From contig JALXBH010000189.1 in NCBI GenBank assembly GCA_026991535.1, positions 1 to 51,213 on the forward strand: a DNA stretch of 51,213 nt, given 5' to 3'. Below the pieces are notes generated by a model. It saw nothing but the letters and a program-made list of their open reading frames with translations. It made no database searches and had not been told where the DNA came from. A program made the position numbers and the translations under genes. This document shows, in pieces, positions 34,823-44,587 of this stretch (its first letter is position 1; every line of letters begins with the position of its first letter). Source of the DNA: Calditrichia bacterium (GTDB lineage: Bacteria; Calditrichota; Calditrichia; Calditrichales; J004).

Positions 34823-35572
34823 TTAGCGGTTGTTTTCCGCTGTTCCGCGGGGCATGCGGCTGACCCGAAGCACAATCTTATCCACATCCCTCAGCAATGC
34901 GCCCTGATCCGGTTTTTGCATAAGTACCGTATTGGAAAGATAATTTTCATTCTCTTCATATTCCACCTCTACCGGACCGGCGTTAAGCTGTTGCAACTGC
35001 TGTCGGGCGGCGCTCAGGCTTTTACCTACAAGATTGGGCATGGTGCGGGTTGAGGGTTTTTCCCCAAGGCTTACGGTTATGGTCACGGCGCTGTTTTTTG
35101 CGATCTCCTGGCCCTGAGGGAAGGACTGGCCGATGATGGCCCCCTCCGGATAAAGATCGGAATACTCATAGCGTACGTTTTTCAGCTTAAGCTGCATGGA
35201 GCCGAGAATGATTTCAGCCTCCCGGGCCGATTTTCCATAAAGATTGGGCATGATAAGCGCCTTTTCCCCACTGCTGATGGTCAGATAGACATTGCGCCCC
35301 ACCTTTACCGTGGAATAGGCGACCGGCCGCTGCTCTATAACCGTGCCCCGGGGATAGTGTGCGTCATAAACAGAATCGGCGATAATGACATTAAAGCCCC
35401 GCGAGCGCAACATATTCTCCGCCTCGGTTTCGGTACGCTCCACAACATCGGGCATTTTTATCTCATGGCCCAAATCCACGTACCAGGGCATGAGCAGACG
35501 GTCAAAGATAACGGCCAGTAAAAAAAGGAGTGCCACGTACACAAATCGACGCAGCCATTTATTTTCAAACAT
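34823..35572 (-). CDS. PASTA-domain membrane protein without a kinase domain
   Basis: 249 aa. A short cytosolic tail and one membrane helix (about 8-27, [20 protein letters not shown]) are followed by three PASTA domains: [41 protein letters not shown], and [23 protein letters not shown] domains bind peptidoglycan fragments or beta-lactams in penicillin-binding proteins and Ser/Thr kinases; here they stand alone. I start at ATG 35572 because GGAG lies 6 nt upstream, though two in-frame ATGs precede it (35584, 35590). It overlaps dtd by 8 nt. Confidence 0.87.
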   Translation of the reverse strand: MFENKWLRRFVYVALLFLLAVIFDRLLMPWYVDLGHEIKMPDVVERTETEAENMLRSRGFNVIIADSVYDAHYPRGTVIEQRPVAYSTVKVGRNVYLTISSGEKALIMPNLYGKSAREAEIILGSMQLKLKNVRYEYSDLYPEGAIIGQSFPQGQEIAKNSAVTITVSLGEKPSTRTMPNLVGKSLSAARQQLQQLNAGPVEVEYEENENYLSNTVLMQKPDQGALLRDVDKIVLRVSRMPRGTAENNR

Positions 35573-36035
35573 TCCCTGCTCCATTAGCATTTTTCGGTTT
35601 ACTCTCTACAATCAGCGTAACAGGCCCTTCATTTATCAGTTCCACATCCATCATGGCCCCAAAAACGCCGCAGGCCACTTTAACATCATAGGATTTTATC
35701 CGTTCCACAAAGGCCTGATAAAAGGCGCGGGCCTTGTCCGGGGCGGCCGCGTTTATATAACTGGGCCGACGCCCTTTTCGCGTATCCCCCAGCAAAGTGA
35801 ATTGCGAAACAGCCAGAACCTCACCCTTCACATCAAGCAGGGAAAGATTCATTTTACCCGATGCGTCGCTAAAAATACGCAAGTTCAGGCATTTTTCCGC
35901 CATATAGATCAAATCGTCCTCGGTGTCATCGCGGTCTATGCCTATAAGCATCATCAGGCCGCGCCCAATGGCGCCGGTTACAGAGCCTTCCACGGTCACG
36001 GAGGCGCGTTTTACGCGTTGCAAAACAACTCTCAT
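35565..36035 (-). CDS. dtd: D-aminoacyl-tRNA deacylase
   Basis: 156 aa. It removes D-amino acids (and glycine from tRNA-Ala) from charged tRNA. The active-site stretch is [23 protein letters not shown] (about 77-99), and the second is [21 protein letters not shown] (about 126-146), where NEGPVT replaces the more common NDGPVT; the Gly-Pro turn is kept. N-terminus [13 protein letters not shown] is typical. The start overlaps the dnaE stop (ATGA). Confidence 0.95.
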   Translation of the reverse strand: MRVVLQRVKRASVTVEGSVTGAIGRGLMMLIGIDRDDTEDDLIYMAEKCLNLRIFSDASGKMNLSLLDVKGEVLAVSQFTLLGDTRKGRRPSYINAAAPDKARAFYQAFVERIKSYDVKVACGVFGAMMDVELINEGPVTLIVESKPKNANGAGNV

Positions 36036-39000
36036 CCGCGTTCAATCATTTTTATGGCAATGTTTTCGCAGGATACCAGTTCGCAAAGCTGCCCAAGGGC
36101 AGGCAGGGTCAGCTTAATGCCGGCGCGCACCGAACGCATGGCAAAATCGCCCTGGCCGTTAAAGCGGAAATTCCAGAACACCTTTTGCCTGCCGGGGATG
36201 GACTCCAGCGTCATTTTCAGTTTCATAAGCATATCTTCGCTCATGCGGGACTGGTCTATGGTCAGGCGCAGGCTTTCGGTAAACTGTTCCGGTATTTGTC
36301 CCGGCGAATAGACGGATTCCACGCGTATGCGGATAACGCCGTCGGTAATATCGCCATTTAAAAAAGCCTTGACGAATACGATGGCCCCGTTTTTCAGATG
36401 TGGCTCGCATTGGGCGAATACCGAGCCGAAGATAACCCCGCTGAAATCGGCGTCATAACTTTTCAGGCCGATAAAGGCCATTTTGTTATTCTTCTTGTCG
36501 TATTGTGTGCGGTATTCGGAAATCTGCCCGCAAATATAAAGGGGCTTTTTCTCCGCGCCGTTCAAGGGTTTGTTTTCTTCCTTCTTGCGGATTAAGGCGC
36601 CGACGTCGGTGCCGTATAGTTCCACAATGGGCTTGTAGGGGTCCAGCGGATGACCGGAAACATAAAAGCCGATCATTTCCAGCTCTTTTTTTAATCTCTC
36701 TCCCATGTCCCAATCGGGAACATCCGGCAGGGGCGGCTCGCTTATTTCCAGGATATCCTCTTCACCGTCGCCGCCAAAGAGACTTATTTGATCCTTGTTC
36801 TGCAAAATACGGGCCTGAACGCTCTGACCGAATTCAATGGCGTTTTCCACGGCGTTGTATTTTTGGGCCCTGCTGCCCTTAAGGCTGTCCAGCGCGCCGG
36901 CCTGGGCCAGGGCTTCCAGTACCTTCTTGTTCACCTGACGTAAATCCACCCGCTTGGTCAGGTCAAACAAACTACTGTAGGGACCGTTGGCTTCCCGCTC
37001 GCGGACAATGTTATTGATGGCATTCTCTCCCACGTTTTTTATGGCGGCCATGCCAAAGGCGATATTTTTGTCATCCAGGGGGCGGAAATGAGCATGCGAA
37101 TAGTTGATGTCGGGCGGCTTAACGGTCAGGCCGATCCTTTTACATTCGGAAATCAAAAACTTTACCCGGTCCATCTTATTGATTTCGCTGGTAAGGTTAG
37201 CGCTCATAAATTCCGCCGGATAGTGGGCCTTTAAATAAGCCGTCTGGTAGGAGATGATGGCATAGGCGGCGCTGTGCGACTTGTTAAAACCATAGCGGGC
37301 AAACTTCTCGATAAGGTCAAAAATTTCCGTGGCGACCTTTTTGTCGATATTATTGCCCTCGCATCCCTTGACAAATTTGTCTTTTTGCTCGCGCATAACA
37401 TCGGCTTTTTTCTTACCCATGGCCCGGCGCATCATATCAGCTTCAGCCAGGGTAAAGCCGCCCAGGTCGGATACGATCCGCATCACCTGCTCCTGGTAGA
37501 CCATAATACCGTAGGTCTCCTTCAGGATAGGTTCCAGCAACGGGTGCAGATATTTTATCTCCTTACGGCCATATTTGCGATCGATAAAGTCGTCGATGAG
37601 GTCCATGGGGCCGGGACGGTATAGGGCGTTCATGGCGATCAGGTCTTCAATACGGCTGGGTTTTAGCTTTTTGATGTATTCCTGCATGCCCGTGCTTTCA
37701 AACTGAAAAATGCCGACGGTCAGGGCTTCGCCATAAAGTCTGAATGTCTCGGCATCATCCATGGGAATGTCACGAACACTAAAATCGATTTTATGACGCT
37801 CGCGGATCATCTTTTCCGTCTTGTGGATCACCGTCAGGTTGCGCAGCCCCAAAAAGTCCATTTTCAACAGGCCCATTTCCTCGCAATAACTCATGGTCCA
37901 TTGGGTTACGATGTCTCCGTGGGAAGATTTACACAGGGGGGCGTAATCGGTAATATCCGAAGGGGCTATGATCACGCCGGCGGCATGGGTGCTGTTATGG
38001 CGGGCGATCCCTTCCAGGGTTTGGCTGTACTCCACCAGTTCACGCATGACGGGGTCGTCGCTTTGGGCGATTTCCTTCAGTTCGGGTACCTCTGCAAAGG
38101 CCCGCTTAAGGCTGATGGGACTGGCGCCTTCCACGGGGATAAGCTTGGCGATCACATCCGCCTGTTGCAGGGGCACTTTTAAAACCCGGGAAACATCGCG
38201 CACCACGCTTTTAGAGCCCATGGTTCCAAAGGTAATGATCTGCGCCACATTGCGCCTGCCATACTTTTCGCGTACATATTCCAGCACGTCGTCACGGCGC
38301 TCCACGCAAAAATCCACATCGATATCGGGCATGCTGATCCGTTCGGGATTGAGAAATCTTTCAAAAAGAAGATCGTAGCGCAAGGGGTCCACATCGGTGA
38401 TGCCCAGGTTGTAGGCCACCAGGCTGCCCGCCGCCGAGCCCCGCCCCAGTCCCACGGGAATATCCATTTTCCGGGCGGCATTGATAAAGTCCTGCACAAT
38501 CAAGAAATAACCGGCAAAACCCATTTTTTCAATCACGTCCAGCTCAAAGTTCATGCGTTCCACAACTTCCTTGCCCATATCCGGGTAATGCCGCCGGGCG
38601 CCCTCTTCGGTCAGTTTTCGCAGATATTCATTTTCGCTTTTAACCCCCTCGGATTCGGGTATGGGAAATTTTGGCAGAAGGCGCTGATCAAAATCGAGCT
38701 CCAGATCGATCTTCTCAAAAATCTCCATGCTGTTTTCCAGCACATGGCTTTTGTCCTTAAAGATCGAAAACATCTCATCCGGTGATTTCATGTAAAGATG
38801 TTCCGTACCGTACTTCATGCGGTTGGGATCGTCGCGATCCTTGCCTGTTTGCAGGCAAATCAGCACATCGTGCGCCCTGTGATCGCCGTGGTTGAGATAG
38901 TGGGTATCGTTGGTGGCTACTACCTTTACGCCCATTTCCCGGGCCAGGTCATACACCTTGGGGTATACCGCCTGTTCATCGGGAATGCCGTGATCCTGTA

Positions 39001-39520
39001 TCTCAAAATAGAAATCATCACCAAACAGCTCGATATATTTTTCGGCATGGGCGATAGCCTCGCTTTTGCGGTCCGTCCGCAGCTTATGGGCGATTTGTCC
39101 GCTCATGCAGGCCGAAGTGACAATCAACCCCTCCGAATACTTTTTGAGTACTTCAAAATCTATGCGTGGCTTATAATACATTCCTTCCAGAAAAGCCGTG
39201 GAGGATAGCTTTATCAAATTACGGAAACCGGTGGCGTTTTTAGCCAGAATAACCAAATGATACGAGTCCTTCTCCCCTTCTATCTTTTGGCGCAGACCTC
39301 TTTCCGCGGGGGCCATGTAGGCTTCCATGCCAATGATGGGTTTTACGTTGTGCTTTTTACAGGTTTTATAAAATTCAACCGAGCCGAAAAGATTGCCGTG
39401 ATCGGTAATGGCCAGGCCGGGCATCTTTAATTCCGCGGCCCGCAGTACCATATCCTCTATCTTGGCCGCCCCGTCCAGCAGGGAGTAGTGAGTGTGACTG
39501 TGCAGATGTACAAATGACAA
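36032..39520 (-). CDS. dnaE: DNA polymerase III alpha subunit
   Basis: 1162 aa, the expected length for DnaE1. The N-terminal PHP domain has [22 protein letters not shown]. The catalytic core shows [22 protein letters not shown] and [19 protein letters not shown] (about 395-420), with the three aspartates. [10 protein letters not shown]-like and [12 protein letters not shown] segments follow, then helix-hairpin-helix, beta-binding and an OB domain ([10 protein letters not shown]). It is the chromosomal replicase. dtd and the PASTA gene follow in the same unit. The 264 bp upstream separates it from the divergent DUF1015 gene. Confidence 0.98.
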   Translation of the reverse strand: MSFVHLHSHTHYSLLDGAAKIEDMVLRAAELKMPGLAITDHGNLFGSVEFYKTCKKHNVKPIIGMEAYMAPAERGLRQKIEGEKDSYHLVILAKNATGFRNLIKLSSTAFLEGMYYKPRIDFEVLKKYSEGLIVTSACMSGQIAHKLRTDRKSEAIAHAEKYIELFGDDFYFEIQDHGIPDEQAVYPKVYDLAREMGVKVVATNDTHYLNHGDHRAHDVLICLQTGKDRDDPNRMKYGTEHLYMKSPDEMFSIFKDKSHVLENSMEIFEKIDLELDFDQRLLPKFPIPESEGVKSENEYLRKLTEEGARRHYPDMGKEVVERMNFELDVIEKMGFAGYFLIVQDFINAARKMDIPVGLGRGSAAGSLVAYNLGITDVDPLRYDLLFERFLNPERISMPDIDVDFCVERRDDVLEYVREKYGRRNVAQIITFGTMGSKSVVRDVSRVLKVPLQQADVIAKLIPVEGASPISLKRAFAEVPELKEIAQSDDPVMRELVEYSQTLEGIARHNSTHAAGVIIAPSDITDYAPLCKSSHGDIVTQWTMSYCEEMGLLKMDFLGLRNLTVIHKTEKMIRERHKIDFSVRDIPMDDAETFRLYGEALTVGIFQFESTGMQEYIKKLKPSRIEDLIAMNALYRPGPMDLIDDFIDRKYGRKEIKYLHPLLEPILKETYGIMVYQEQVMRIVSDLGGFTLAEADMMRRAMGKKKADVMREQKDKFVKGCEGNNIDKKVATEIFDLIEKFARYGFNKSHSAAYAIISYQTAYLKAHYPAEFMSANLTSEINKMDRVKFLISECKRIGLTVKPPDINYSHAHFRPLDDKNIAFGMAAIKNVGENAINNIVREREANGPYSSLFDLTKRVDLRQVNKKVLEALAQAGALDSLKGSRAQKYNAVENAIEFGQSVQARILQNKDQISLFGGDGEEDILEISEPPLPDVPDWDMGERLKKELEMIGFYVSGHPLDPYKPIVELYGTDVGALIRKKEENKPLNGAEKKPLYICGQISEYRTQYDKKNNKMAFIGLKSYDADFSGVIFGSVFAQCEPHLKNGAIVFVKAFLNGDITDGVIRIRVESVYSPGQIPEQFTESLRLTIDQSRMSEDMLMKLKMTLESIPGRQKVFWNFRFNGQGDFAMRSVRAGIKLTLPALGQLCELVSCENIAIKMIERG

Positions 39521-39712
39521 TGTAACGCCTTGATTTTTTATGTGAAATACGGGTTGTTACCTGATAAAAATCCGGCTTCAAATATAGAATAGCCGGATAT
39601 GAATAGCAAAAGCCAAATTAATAAAAAAGGCGTCTTGTAGCATAATTTTGTTATTGCTAAATTGAGCAGGTACATAGATAAAACATTTTATGAATACCCC
39701 TTAAGGATGGAT

Positions 39713-39749
39713 GCCGCGCTGTCCTTCCGCTTTTGAAAGGAACCGCGGC
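39713..39749 (+). promoter_or_regulatory. Stem-loop in the DUF1015 leader
   Basis: GCCGCG (39713-39718) pairs with CGCGGC (39744-39749), and inside it TCCTT (39722-39726) pairs with AAGGA (39737-39741). It ends 35 nt before the DUF1015 start codon in a 264-bp divergent intergenic region. No T-tract follows, so it is not a terminator; a leader-RNA role is possible. Confidence 0.4.
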
Positions 39750-39784
39750 TGCCAAAGGGGAAAATATTAAAAAAAGGAGTATGC

Positions 39785-41029
39785 ATGTCCACAATAAAAC
39801 CCTTTAAAGCCCTGCGGCCACGCAAGGATATCGCCGCCCGGGTAGCCTCGCCGCCATATGACGTTTTGAACAGCGAGGAAGCCCGCCAGATGGCCGCGGA
39901 TAATCCCTTTCTCTTTTTACATGTCAATAAACCGGAAATAGACCTGCCCCCGGATGTGGACGTCCATTCCAAAGCTGTGTATGAAAAAGGGGCGGAAAAC
40001 CTGAAAAAATTTATGCGGGAAAAGATTCTTGTCCGGGATGAACAGGCCGCGTTTTATCTTTACCGCCAGGTGATGGGCGAACATGTGCAAACGGGACTTG
40101 TGGCGCTGGCTTCCGTGGATGAGTATGACAAGGGCTTGATTAAAAAACATGAATTCACCCGCCCAGAAAAAGAGGACGACCGCGTGAAGCACATGGACCA
40201 TCTCAATGCCCAGGTGGGGCCGGTTTTCCTTACCTACCGGCATCAGCCGGTTATGGATATGATGGTGGATGAAATTACCGGGCGGGAACCGGAACTGGAC
40301 TTTACCACCGAAGACGGCATACAGCATGTGATATGGCCTGTAACGGACAGCGATGAGATCAGGGGAATAAGCGAAATATTTGCCGGCCTGGAAGCCATGT
40401 ATGTGGCCGACGGGCATCACCGTTCCGCCGCCGCTTCACGTATACGGGCTATGCGCCGCGAAGCGAACCCCAATCATACCGGAGATGAAAGCTATAATTA
40501 TTTTCTGAATGTCATCTTCCCGGATAATCAAATGTTAATTATGGACTATAATCGGCTGGTCAGGGATTTAAACGGACTGAGCAAGGCCGCTTTTCTTGAA
40601 GCCATTGAGAAAAACTTTGATATCCGTCGTTTGGGTAAGGCGGGATTTAAACCCATGGAAAAACACAGCTTTGTGATGTACATGGATCAGGAATGGTATC
40701 TGCTGATGGCTCAGGATCATATTGTGGATGAAAGCGATCCGGTAAAACGGCTTGATGTGGCCATTTTGCAGGATCACCTGCTGGCCCCGGTACTCGGCAT
40801 CGGTGATCCGCGCAAGGATACACGCATAGATTTTGTCGGGGGTATCCGCGGTCTGGACGGTTTACAAAAACGGGTTGACAGCGGCGAGATGGCCGTGGCT
40901 TTTGCCCTGTTCCCCACATCCATTGAGGATCTGATGGCTATCGCCGACGCCGGTGAAGTGATGCCGCCAAAATCCACCTGGTTCGAGCCGAAACTGCGCA
41001 GCGGCCTGTTTATACATATGCTGGACTAA
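39785..41029 (+). CDS. DUF1015 family protein
   Basis: 414 aa, cytosolic. Family signatures are visible: PFKALRPRKDIAARVASPPYDVLN at the N-terminus, KKHEFTRPEKEDDR (120-133), and YVADGHHRSAAASRI (206-220). The biochemical role is not established as far as I know; many homologues lie beside serine-biosynthesis genes, but none of these is near here. The GGAG site 5 nt before the ATG is strong, and a strong terminator follows the gene, so it is a single-gene transcript. Confidence 0.9.
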   Translation: MSTIKPFKALRPRKDIAARVASPPYDVLNSEEARQMAADNPFLFLHVNKPEIDLPPDVDVHSKAVYEKGAENLKKFMREKILVRDEQAAFYLYRQVMGEHVQTGLVALASVDEYDKGLIKKHEFTRPEKEDDRVKHMDHLNAQVGPVFLTYRHQPVMDMMVDEITGREPELDFTTEDGIQHVIWPVTDSDEIRGISEIFAGLEAMYVADGHHRSAAASRIRAMRREANPNHTGDESYNYFLNVIFPDNQMLIMDYNRLVRDLNGLSKAAFLEAIEKNFDIRRLGKAGFKPMEKHSFVMYMDQEWYLLMAQDHIVDESDPVKRLDVAILQDHLLAPVLGIGDPRKDTRIDFVGGIRGLDGLQKRVDSGEMAVAFALFPTSIEDLMAIADAGEVMPPKSTWFEPKLRSGLFIHMLD

Positions 41030-41040
41030 TTTTTAATATA

Positions 41041-41072
41041 ACAAAGCCATCCGTTACGGATGGCTTTGTTTA
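41041..41072 (+). terminator. Rho-independent terminator after DUF1015 gene
   Basis: ACAAAGCCATCCG and GGATGGCTTTGT form a stem of about 12 bp with a short loop, followed by TTTATTGTTTTC. It starts 12 nt after the stop codon. The A-rich left arm allows it to act in either direction. Confidence 0.85.
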
Positions 41073-41234
41073 TTGTTTTCTTCAAAAATCCATAGTTTTT
41101 CTTCTTGTGCATAATTTTTACAAGCACGGAAATTATTTAAGACTTCATGGGCTTTTATAGCGACATTCCTCCTCGCTTTTGTTCCTGGCATTACACTTGC
41201 ATTTCTCCGCTTAAACTTAACACGGAGCTATATT

Positions 41235-41891
41235 ATGCGAGTTATAACAATACTTATAGCGTTTTATATCTTCCCCCTTTTTCTTCAGGCAGGGAATTTT
41301 GATTTTGGGGCCGACATTGCCTATCGCCGAGGGCTTTCGTTTCAAATAGACGGTACCTTAAGCAAAATCAGTCGCGCTTTACCTTTCAAATTACGTATTG
41401 CCGCAGCCTATACTTCCCTTGATCCCGGCAATCCCGCCGCCGCAAGACGTATCTTTATCAACAACGCCACCAACGGAACGCCCGAGGAAGAGGGCTGGAT
41501 GTGGGACGTCCGTTTTGACGTGCTTTACAGGGTTGACTGGTTTTCGCTTAAGGATGCCTGGTTCTTTGCCGGACCGCGCTACTCCTGGTTTACGGGGCGC
41601 TTTGATTTTGTGGGCGGTAATGAGGATTTTGATATTTACTGCGACCAATGGGGTATTGGGGCGGGTTTGCAGTCTAATTACCCGGTATCAAAAAAGCTGA
41701 ATCTTGTTCTCAGCGCCGGCCTGGATTACTATATCACCGACTACCTCCACGGACATGATACAACCTACCACTCCAATGGTGAAATCTATAACGGTCGTGA
41801 GAATTACAACTTCAAGGATGCGGATGAAGCTATAAATCAACCCACCTTTGTGCCTAAGGTCGCCATTGGTTTTAGTTATCTGCTTTATTGA
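41235..41891 (+). CDS. Predicted outer-membrane beta-barrel protein, family unknown
   Basis: 218 aa. A signal peptide is present (MRVITILIAFYIFPLFLQAG). The mature part has alternating hydrophobic strands rich in Tyr, Trp and Phe, for example WMWDVRFDVLYRVDWFSL and DAWFFAGPRYSWFTGRFDFVGG. It ends in an aromatic residue (GFSYLLY), which fits an OmpA-type barrel of about eight strands. I cannot place it in a named family. A GGAG lies 9 nt before the ATG. The gene ends just before the second palindromic array. Confidence 0.65.
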   Translation: MRVITILIAFYIFPLFLQAGNFDFGADIAYRRGLSFQIDGTLSKISRALPFKLRIAAAYTSLDPGNPAAARRIFINNATNGTPEEEGWMWDVRFDVLYRVDWFSLKDAWFFAGPRYSWFTGRFDFVGGNEDFDIYCDQWGIGAGLQSNYPVSKKLNLVLSAGLDYYITDYLHGHDTTYHSNGEIYNGRENYNFKDADEAINQPTFVPKVAIGFSYLLY

Positions 41892-41939
41892 TGATCGGAG
41901 AGTAACAGTACCACGAATTCCTTTGTGGCAGGTGCGGGA

Positions 41940-42470
41940 AAGAATAACGCCAAAAGCAAATAAGGGTAACCCGCGAATTCATTCGCGGGGCAGGTGGAGG
42001 CGTACCACCCCCGATGGAATCCGATTCATCGGATTCCGATTCCCACAAAAAGAGGCCAATGGGCAGGGCCAATAAGGTTGGGTTGTGTCATAAGGCGTTA
42101 TGCCCCCGATTGAAATCGGGGGTTAACAGTATTCCATGTGGCCAGGTGTGGGCAGGAATATCAGCCCAGGCCACATAGGGGTAACCCGCGAATTCATTCG
42201 CGGGGCGGATGGAGGCGTACCACCCCCGATGGAATCCGGTTCATCGGATTCTGATTCACACACAAAGGGCTAATGGGCGGGGCCAATAAGGTCAGGGTGT
42301 GTGATAAGGCGTTGTACCACCGATTGAAATCGGGGGTTAACGGTATTCTTTTAGGCCTGGTGCGGAAAAGAATATCAGTCCGGGCCACATAGAGTTAACC
42401 CGCGAATTCATTCGCGGGGCAGATCGAGGTGTACCGAACTCGATGGAATCCGATTCATCGGATTCCGGTT
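41940..42470 (+). repeat. Palindromic repeat array 2 (units A-B-C-A-B-C-A-B, plus strand)
   Basis: The best preserved copy of the repeat family. A copies: 41970-41989, 42185-42204, 42399-42418 (period 215 and 214 bp), all with sequence CCCGCGAATTCATTCGCGGG. B copies: 42016-42037, 42231-42252, 42445-42466. C copies: 42103-42122 and 42317-42336 (second one imperfect). Between C and the next A lies a fourth hairpin, clearest at 42136-42177, where ATGTGGCC pairs with GGCCACAT and GGGC with GCCC. It fills the 700 bp between the convergent beta-barrel and copZ-like genes. No TIR element is present between B and C here. Confidence 0.93.
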
Positions 42471-42544
42471 TGGATTCCAAACCTTGAGATCAGGGTTAAT
42501 ACATATTGCCTTTACGGCCTGGTGTGAGATCCAGGAAAAGTTAT

Positions 42545-42571
42545 AAAAAGGCGCCGCACGAATACGGCGCC
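42545..42571 (-). terminator. Rho-independent terminator after the copZ-like gene
   Basis: On the minus strand GGCGCCG and CGGCGCC form a perfect 7-bp stem with an 8-nt loop, followed by TTTTT. It is 21 nt after the stop codon and separates the gene from the repeat array. Confidence 0.87.
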
Positions 42572-42592
42572 GGATAAAATCAAGAGCTGGTT

Positions 42593-42814
42593 CTACTCTT
42601 CAACAACCTCATAGTGGGTGCCGTTGATGGCCATAGTGATAAACATCGGATCGGTCTGTTCCGCGTCATAAACCACGGTGGCCGTGCCATCCGCATGGGA
42701 AGCCTTAACCGATTGCACCCCTTCAACCTCCATCACCGCATTCTGCACGGTGTTTTCACACCCACCGCACATCATACCTTTTACTTTTAGGGTCACTTCC
42801 TGAATATCTGCCAT
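42593..42814 (-). CDS. Heavy-metal-associated domain protein (CopZ-like)
   Basis: 73 aa, a single ferredoxin-like HMA domain. The metal site is GMMCGGCENTV with C16 and C19. Such proteins carry Cu(I) or related ions to P-type ATPases, none of which is nearby. I start at ATG 42814 because AAGGAG lies just upstream; a frame from 42859 adds 15 polar residues. It is divergent from the Trm112-like gene, so the 100 bp between them should contain both promoters. Confidence 0.9.
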   Translation of the reverse strand: MADIQEVTLKVKGMMCGGCENTVQNAVMEVEGVQSVKASHADGTATVVYDAEQTDPMFITMAINGTHYEVVEE

Positions 42815-42916
42815 TATTTTCTCCTTAATTTTGGATTGATTGCCTTTATGCATGTTCATAGATTGTTTTTTTAAGGATAAACACGATCCACTCTTTTTAA
42901 TTTTCGCGGAGAATCT

Positions 42917-43186
42917 ATGTCCATAGCCGAAGAATTACTCAACATTCTGTGCTGCCCCGAAACCCGGCAGGACCTTAAAGTTATGAACGATAAACAGATT
43001 ACAACCCTGAACCGCTGGATTCGTTCCGCGGATGTTCACTATCGGGACGGTTCCGGGATCGACCTGCCCGTTACCGGGGCCCTGATAACGGAGGACGGCA
43101 GTCGTTGTTATCTCATCATTGACGATATCCCTGTTATGCTGACCGATAAAATCATCGATCTGGACGAGGGATGGCAAAGTATGTAA
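42917..43186 (+). CDS. Trm112-like small protein
   Basis: 89 aa. It has the LLNILCCPETRQDLKV start typical of bacterial Trm112/YcaR proteins and the C-terminal YLIIDDIPVMLTDKIIDLDEGW. Of the four zinc cysteines in eukaryotic Trm112, only the pair at about 12-13 and one at about 73 can be seen, as in many bacterial members. Eukaryotic Trm112 activates methyltransferases; a bacterial role is not settled. It ends 6 nt from the convergent M28 gene. Confidence 0.82.
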   Translation: MSIAEELLNILCCPETRQDLKVMNDKQITTLNRWIRSADVHYRDGSGIDLPVTGALITEDGSRCYLIIDDIPVMLTDKIIDLDEGWQSM

Positions 43187-43192
43187 CGTCCC

Positions 43193-44563
43193 CTACAGGC
43201 CCAGGCTGTCGATCAGATAAAGCAGCGCGCTAAGCGACGCCGTGCCCAGCTCCAGTTCCCGGCGATTGACGGCCTCAAATAAATCCCGGTCCGAGTGGTG
43301 AAAGTCGAAATAACGCTGGGAATCGGGAATCAGGCCGATCAGCGTTGTTCCCATGGCTTTGCCCAGGGGCCCGATATCCGCGCCGCCTCCGCCATCCCTG
43401 ATTTCACTTATGGTAAAGGGGGGGAAATATTTCAACCATAACTTCATCGTTTCCAGTTGCCGCCCCTTGCCGCTGATACCAAATCCCCGGGGCGTAAAAC
43501 CACCGGCGTCCGTTTCTATAGCCGCGATATGGTACTGTTTTTCCCCGGCCGCTGTTTCGGCATATTTTTTACCGCCACGCAGACCGTTTTCCTCATTCAT
43601 AAAACATACAACACGCAAAGTGTTACGCGGCTTATAACCGGCCTGGCGCAGAAGGGCCGCGGCCATGATACTATGGACAATCCCCGCTCCGTCATCCTGC
43701 GCTCCCTCGCCCACATCCCAGGCGTCCAGGTGACCGCCAATGACGATTATTTTTTCGGGATGCTCCGATCCGCGAATTTCACCAATCACATTGTAGGATT
43801 TTTTATCGGTATAGGTTTTACTGTTTATCTTCAAAAACAAGCGGGTATCCGGTTCCTTTTGCCAGGCCCGGTACAGGCGATCGGCGGATTGATAGCCCAA
43901 AGCGGCCGCGGGAATTTTGGGAACGTCCCTGGCGTAAACCAGTGAACCGGTATGGGGATAATCGTCGCGGGCGGTGGTTACCGAACGGATAACCACGGCC
44001 ACGGCGCCTTTGCGCGCCGCCTCGGAAGCGCCGGCCACCCTTTTCATTACGGCAGTTCTGTATCCGTACATGGTTTGAACAAATGTATCCGGAAACGCGG
44101 CATTGTAAAATACAATTTTGCCTTTCACATCCCCGGCGGACATGTTTTTGATATCCTCCACGTCATCCACCACCACCAAAGGGGCGCTAATGCCCTGTTC
44201 CGCCGTGGCCACGGAACGCCCCAGCGCCAGCACCGACAGTTTTTCCCGCCTGCCCCGGGGATCAACCATAAAACAGCTTTCCGCCTCGCCGCGCACCCAA
44301 TGGGGCACCATTACCTCTTGCAGGTAAACCTTGTCAAAGCCCAGTGCTTCCATACTTTTACGCGCCCATTGAACCGCCCCTTCCGCGTCGGGCGAACCCG
44401 ATAAACGATGCGGATATTGTGACGTCAGTTCCCGCAGCAGATCATAGGCCTGATGTTTCTCCTGCGCCTGCTTATACAATCGTTCAATAAATCCCTTGTG
44501 CGGCCGCTCGCCCGCTGTAAGCAAGCCAACTATAAGTAATAAAAAGGCAACCCTTCTGCTCAT
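43193..44563 (-). CDS. Secreted M28-family zinc aminopeptidase (carboxypeptidase Q-like)
   Basis: 456 aa with a signal peptide (VAFLLLIVGLLTAGE). A PA domain (about 120-230) precedes the peptidase core. Metal and catalytic residues: GGHLDAWD, AQDDGAGI, MNEENG, IETDAGG, and a final His in FDFHHS. The set is complete for two zinc ions, so an active exopeptidase in the periplasm or outside the cell is likely. The substrate is unknown. Confidence 0.92.
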   Translation of the reverse strand: MSRRVAFLLLIVGLLTAGERPHKGFIERLYKQAQEKHQAYDLLRELTSQYPHRLSGSPDAEGAVQWARKSMEALGFDKVYLQEVMVPHWVRGEAESCFMVDPRGRREKLSVLALGRSVATAEQGISAPLVVVDDVEDIKNMSAGDVKGKIVFYNAAFPDTFVQTMYGYRTAVMKRVAGASEAARKGAVAVVIRSVTTARDDYPHTGSLVYARDVPKIPAAALGYQSADRLYRAWQKEPDTRLFLKINSKTYTDKKSYNVIGEIRGSEHPEKIIVIGGHLDAWDVGEGAQDDGAGIVHSIMAAALLRQAGYKPRNTLRVVCFMNEENGLRGGKKYAETAAGEKQYHIAAIETDAGGFTPRGFGISGKGRQLETMKLWLKYFPPFTISEIRDGGGGADIGPLGKAMGTTLIGLIPDSQRYFDFHHSDRDLFEAVNRRELELGTASLSALLYLIDSLGL

Positions 44564-44587
44564 CGAATATCTCCCTGTGCCATAAGA

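Noticed and set aside
41940-42470. CRISPR array
   Set aside because: Repeats are three different palindromes in fixed order with related, not unique, spacers and a period near 214 bp; no cas gene is present.
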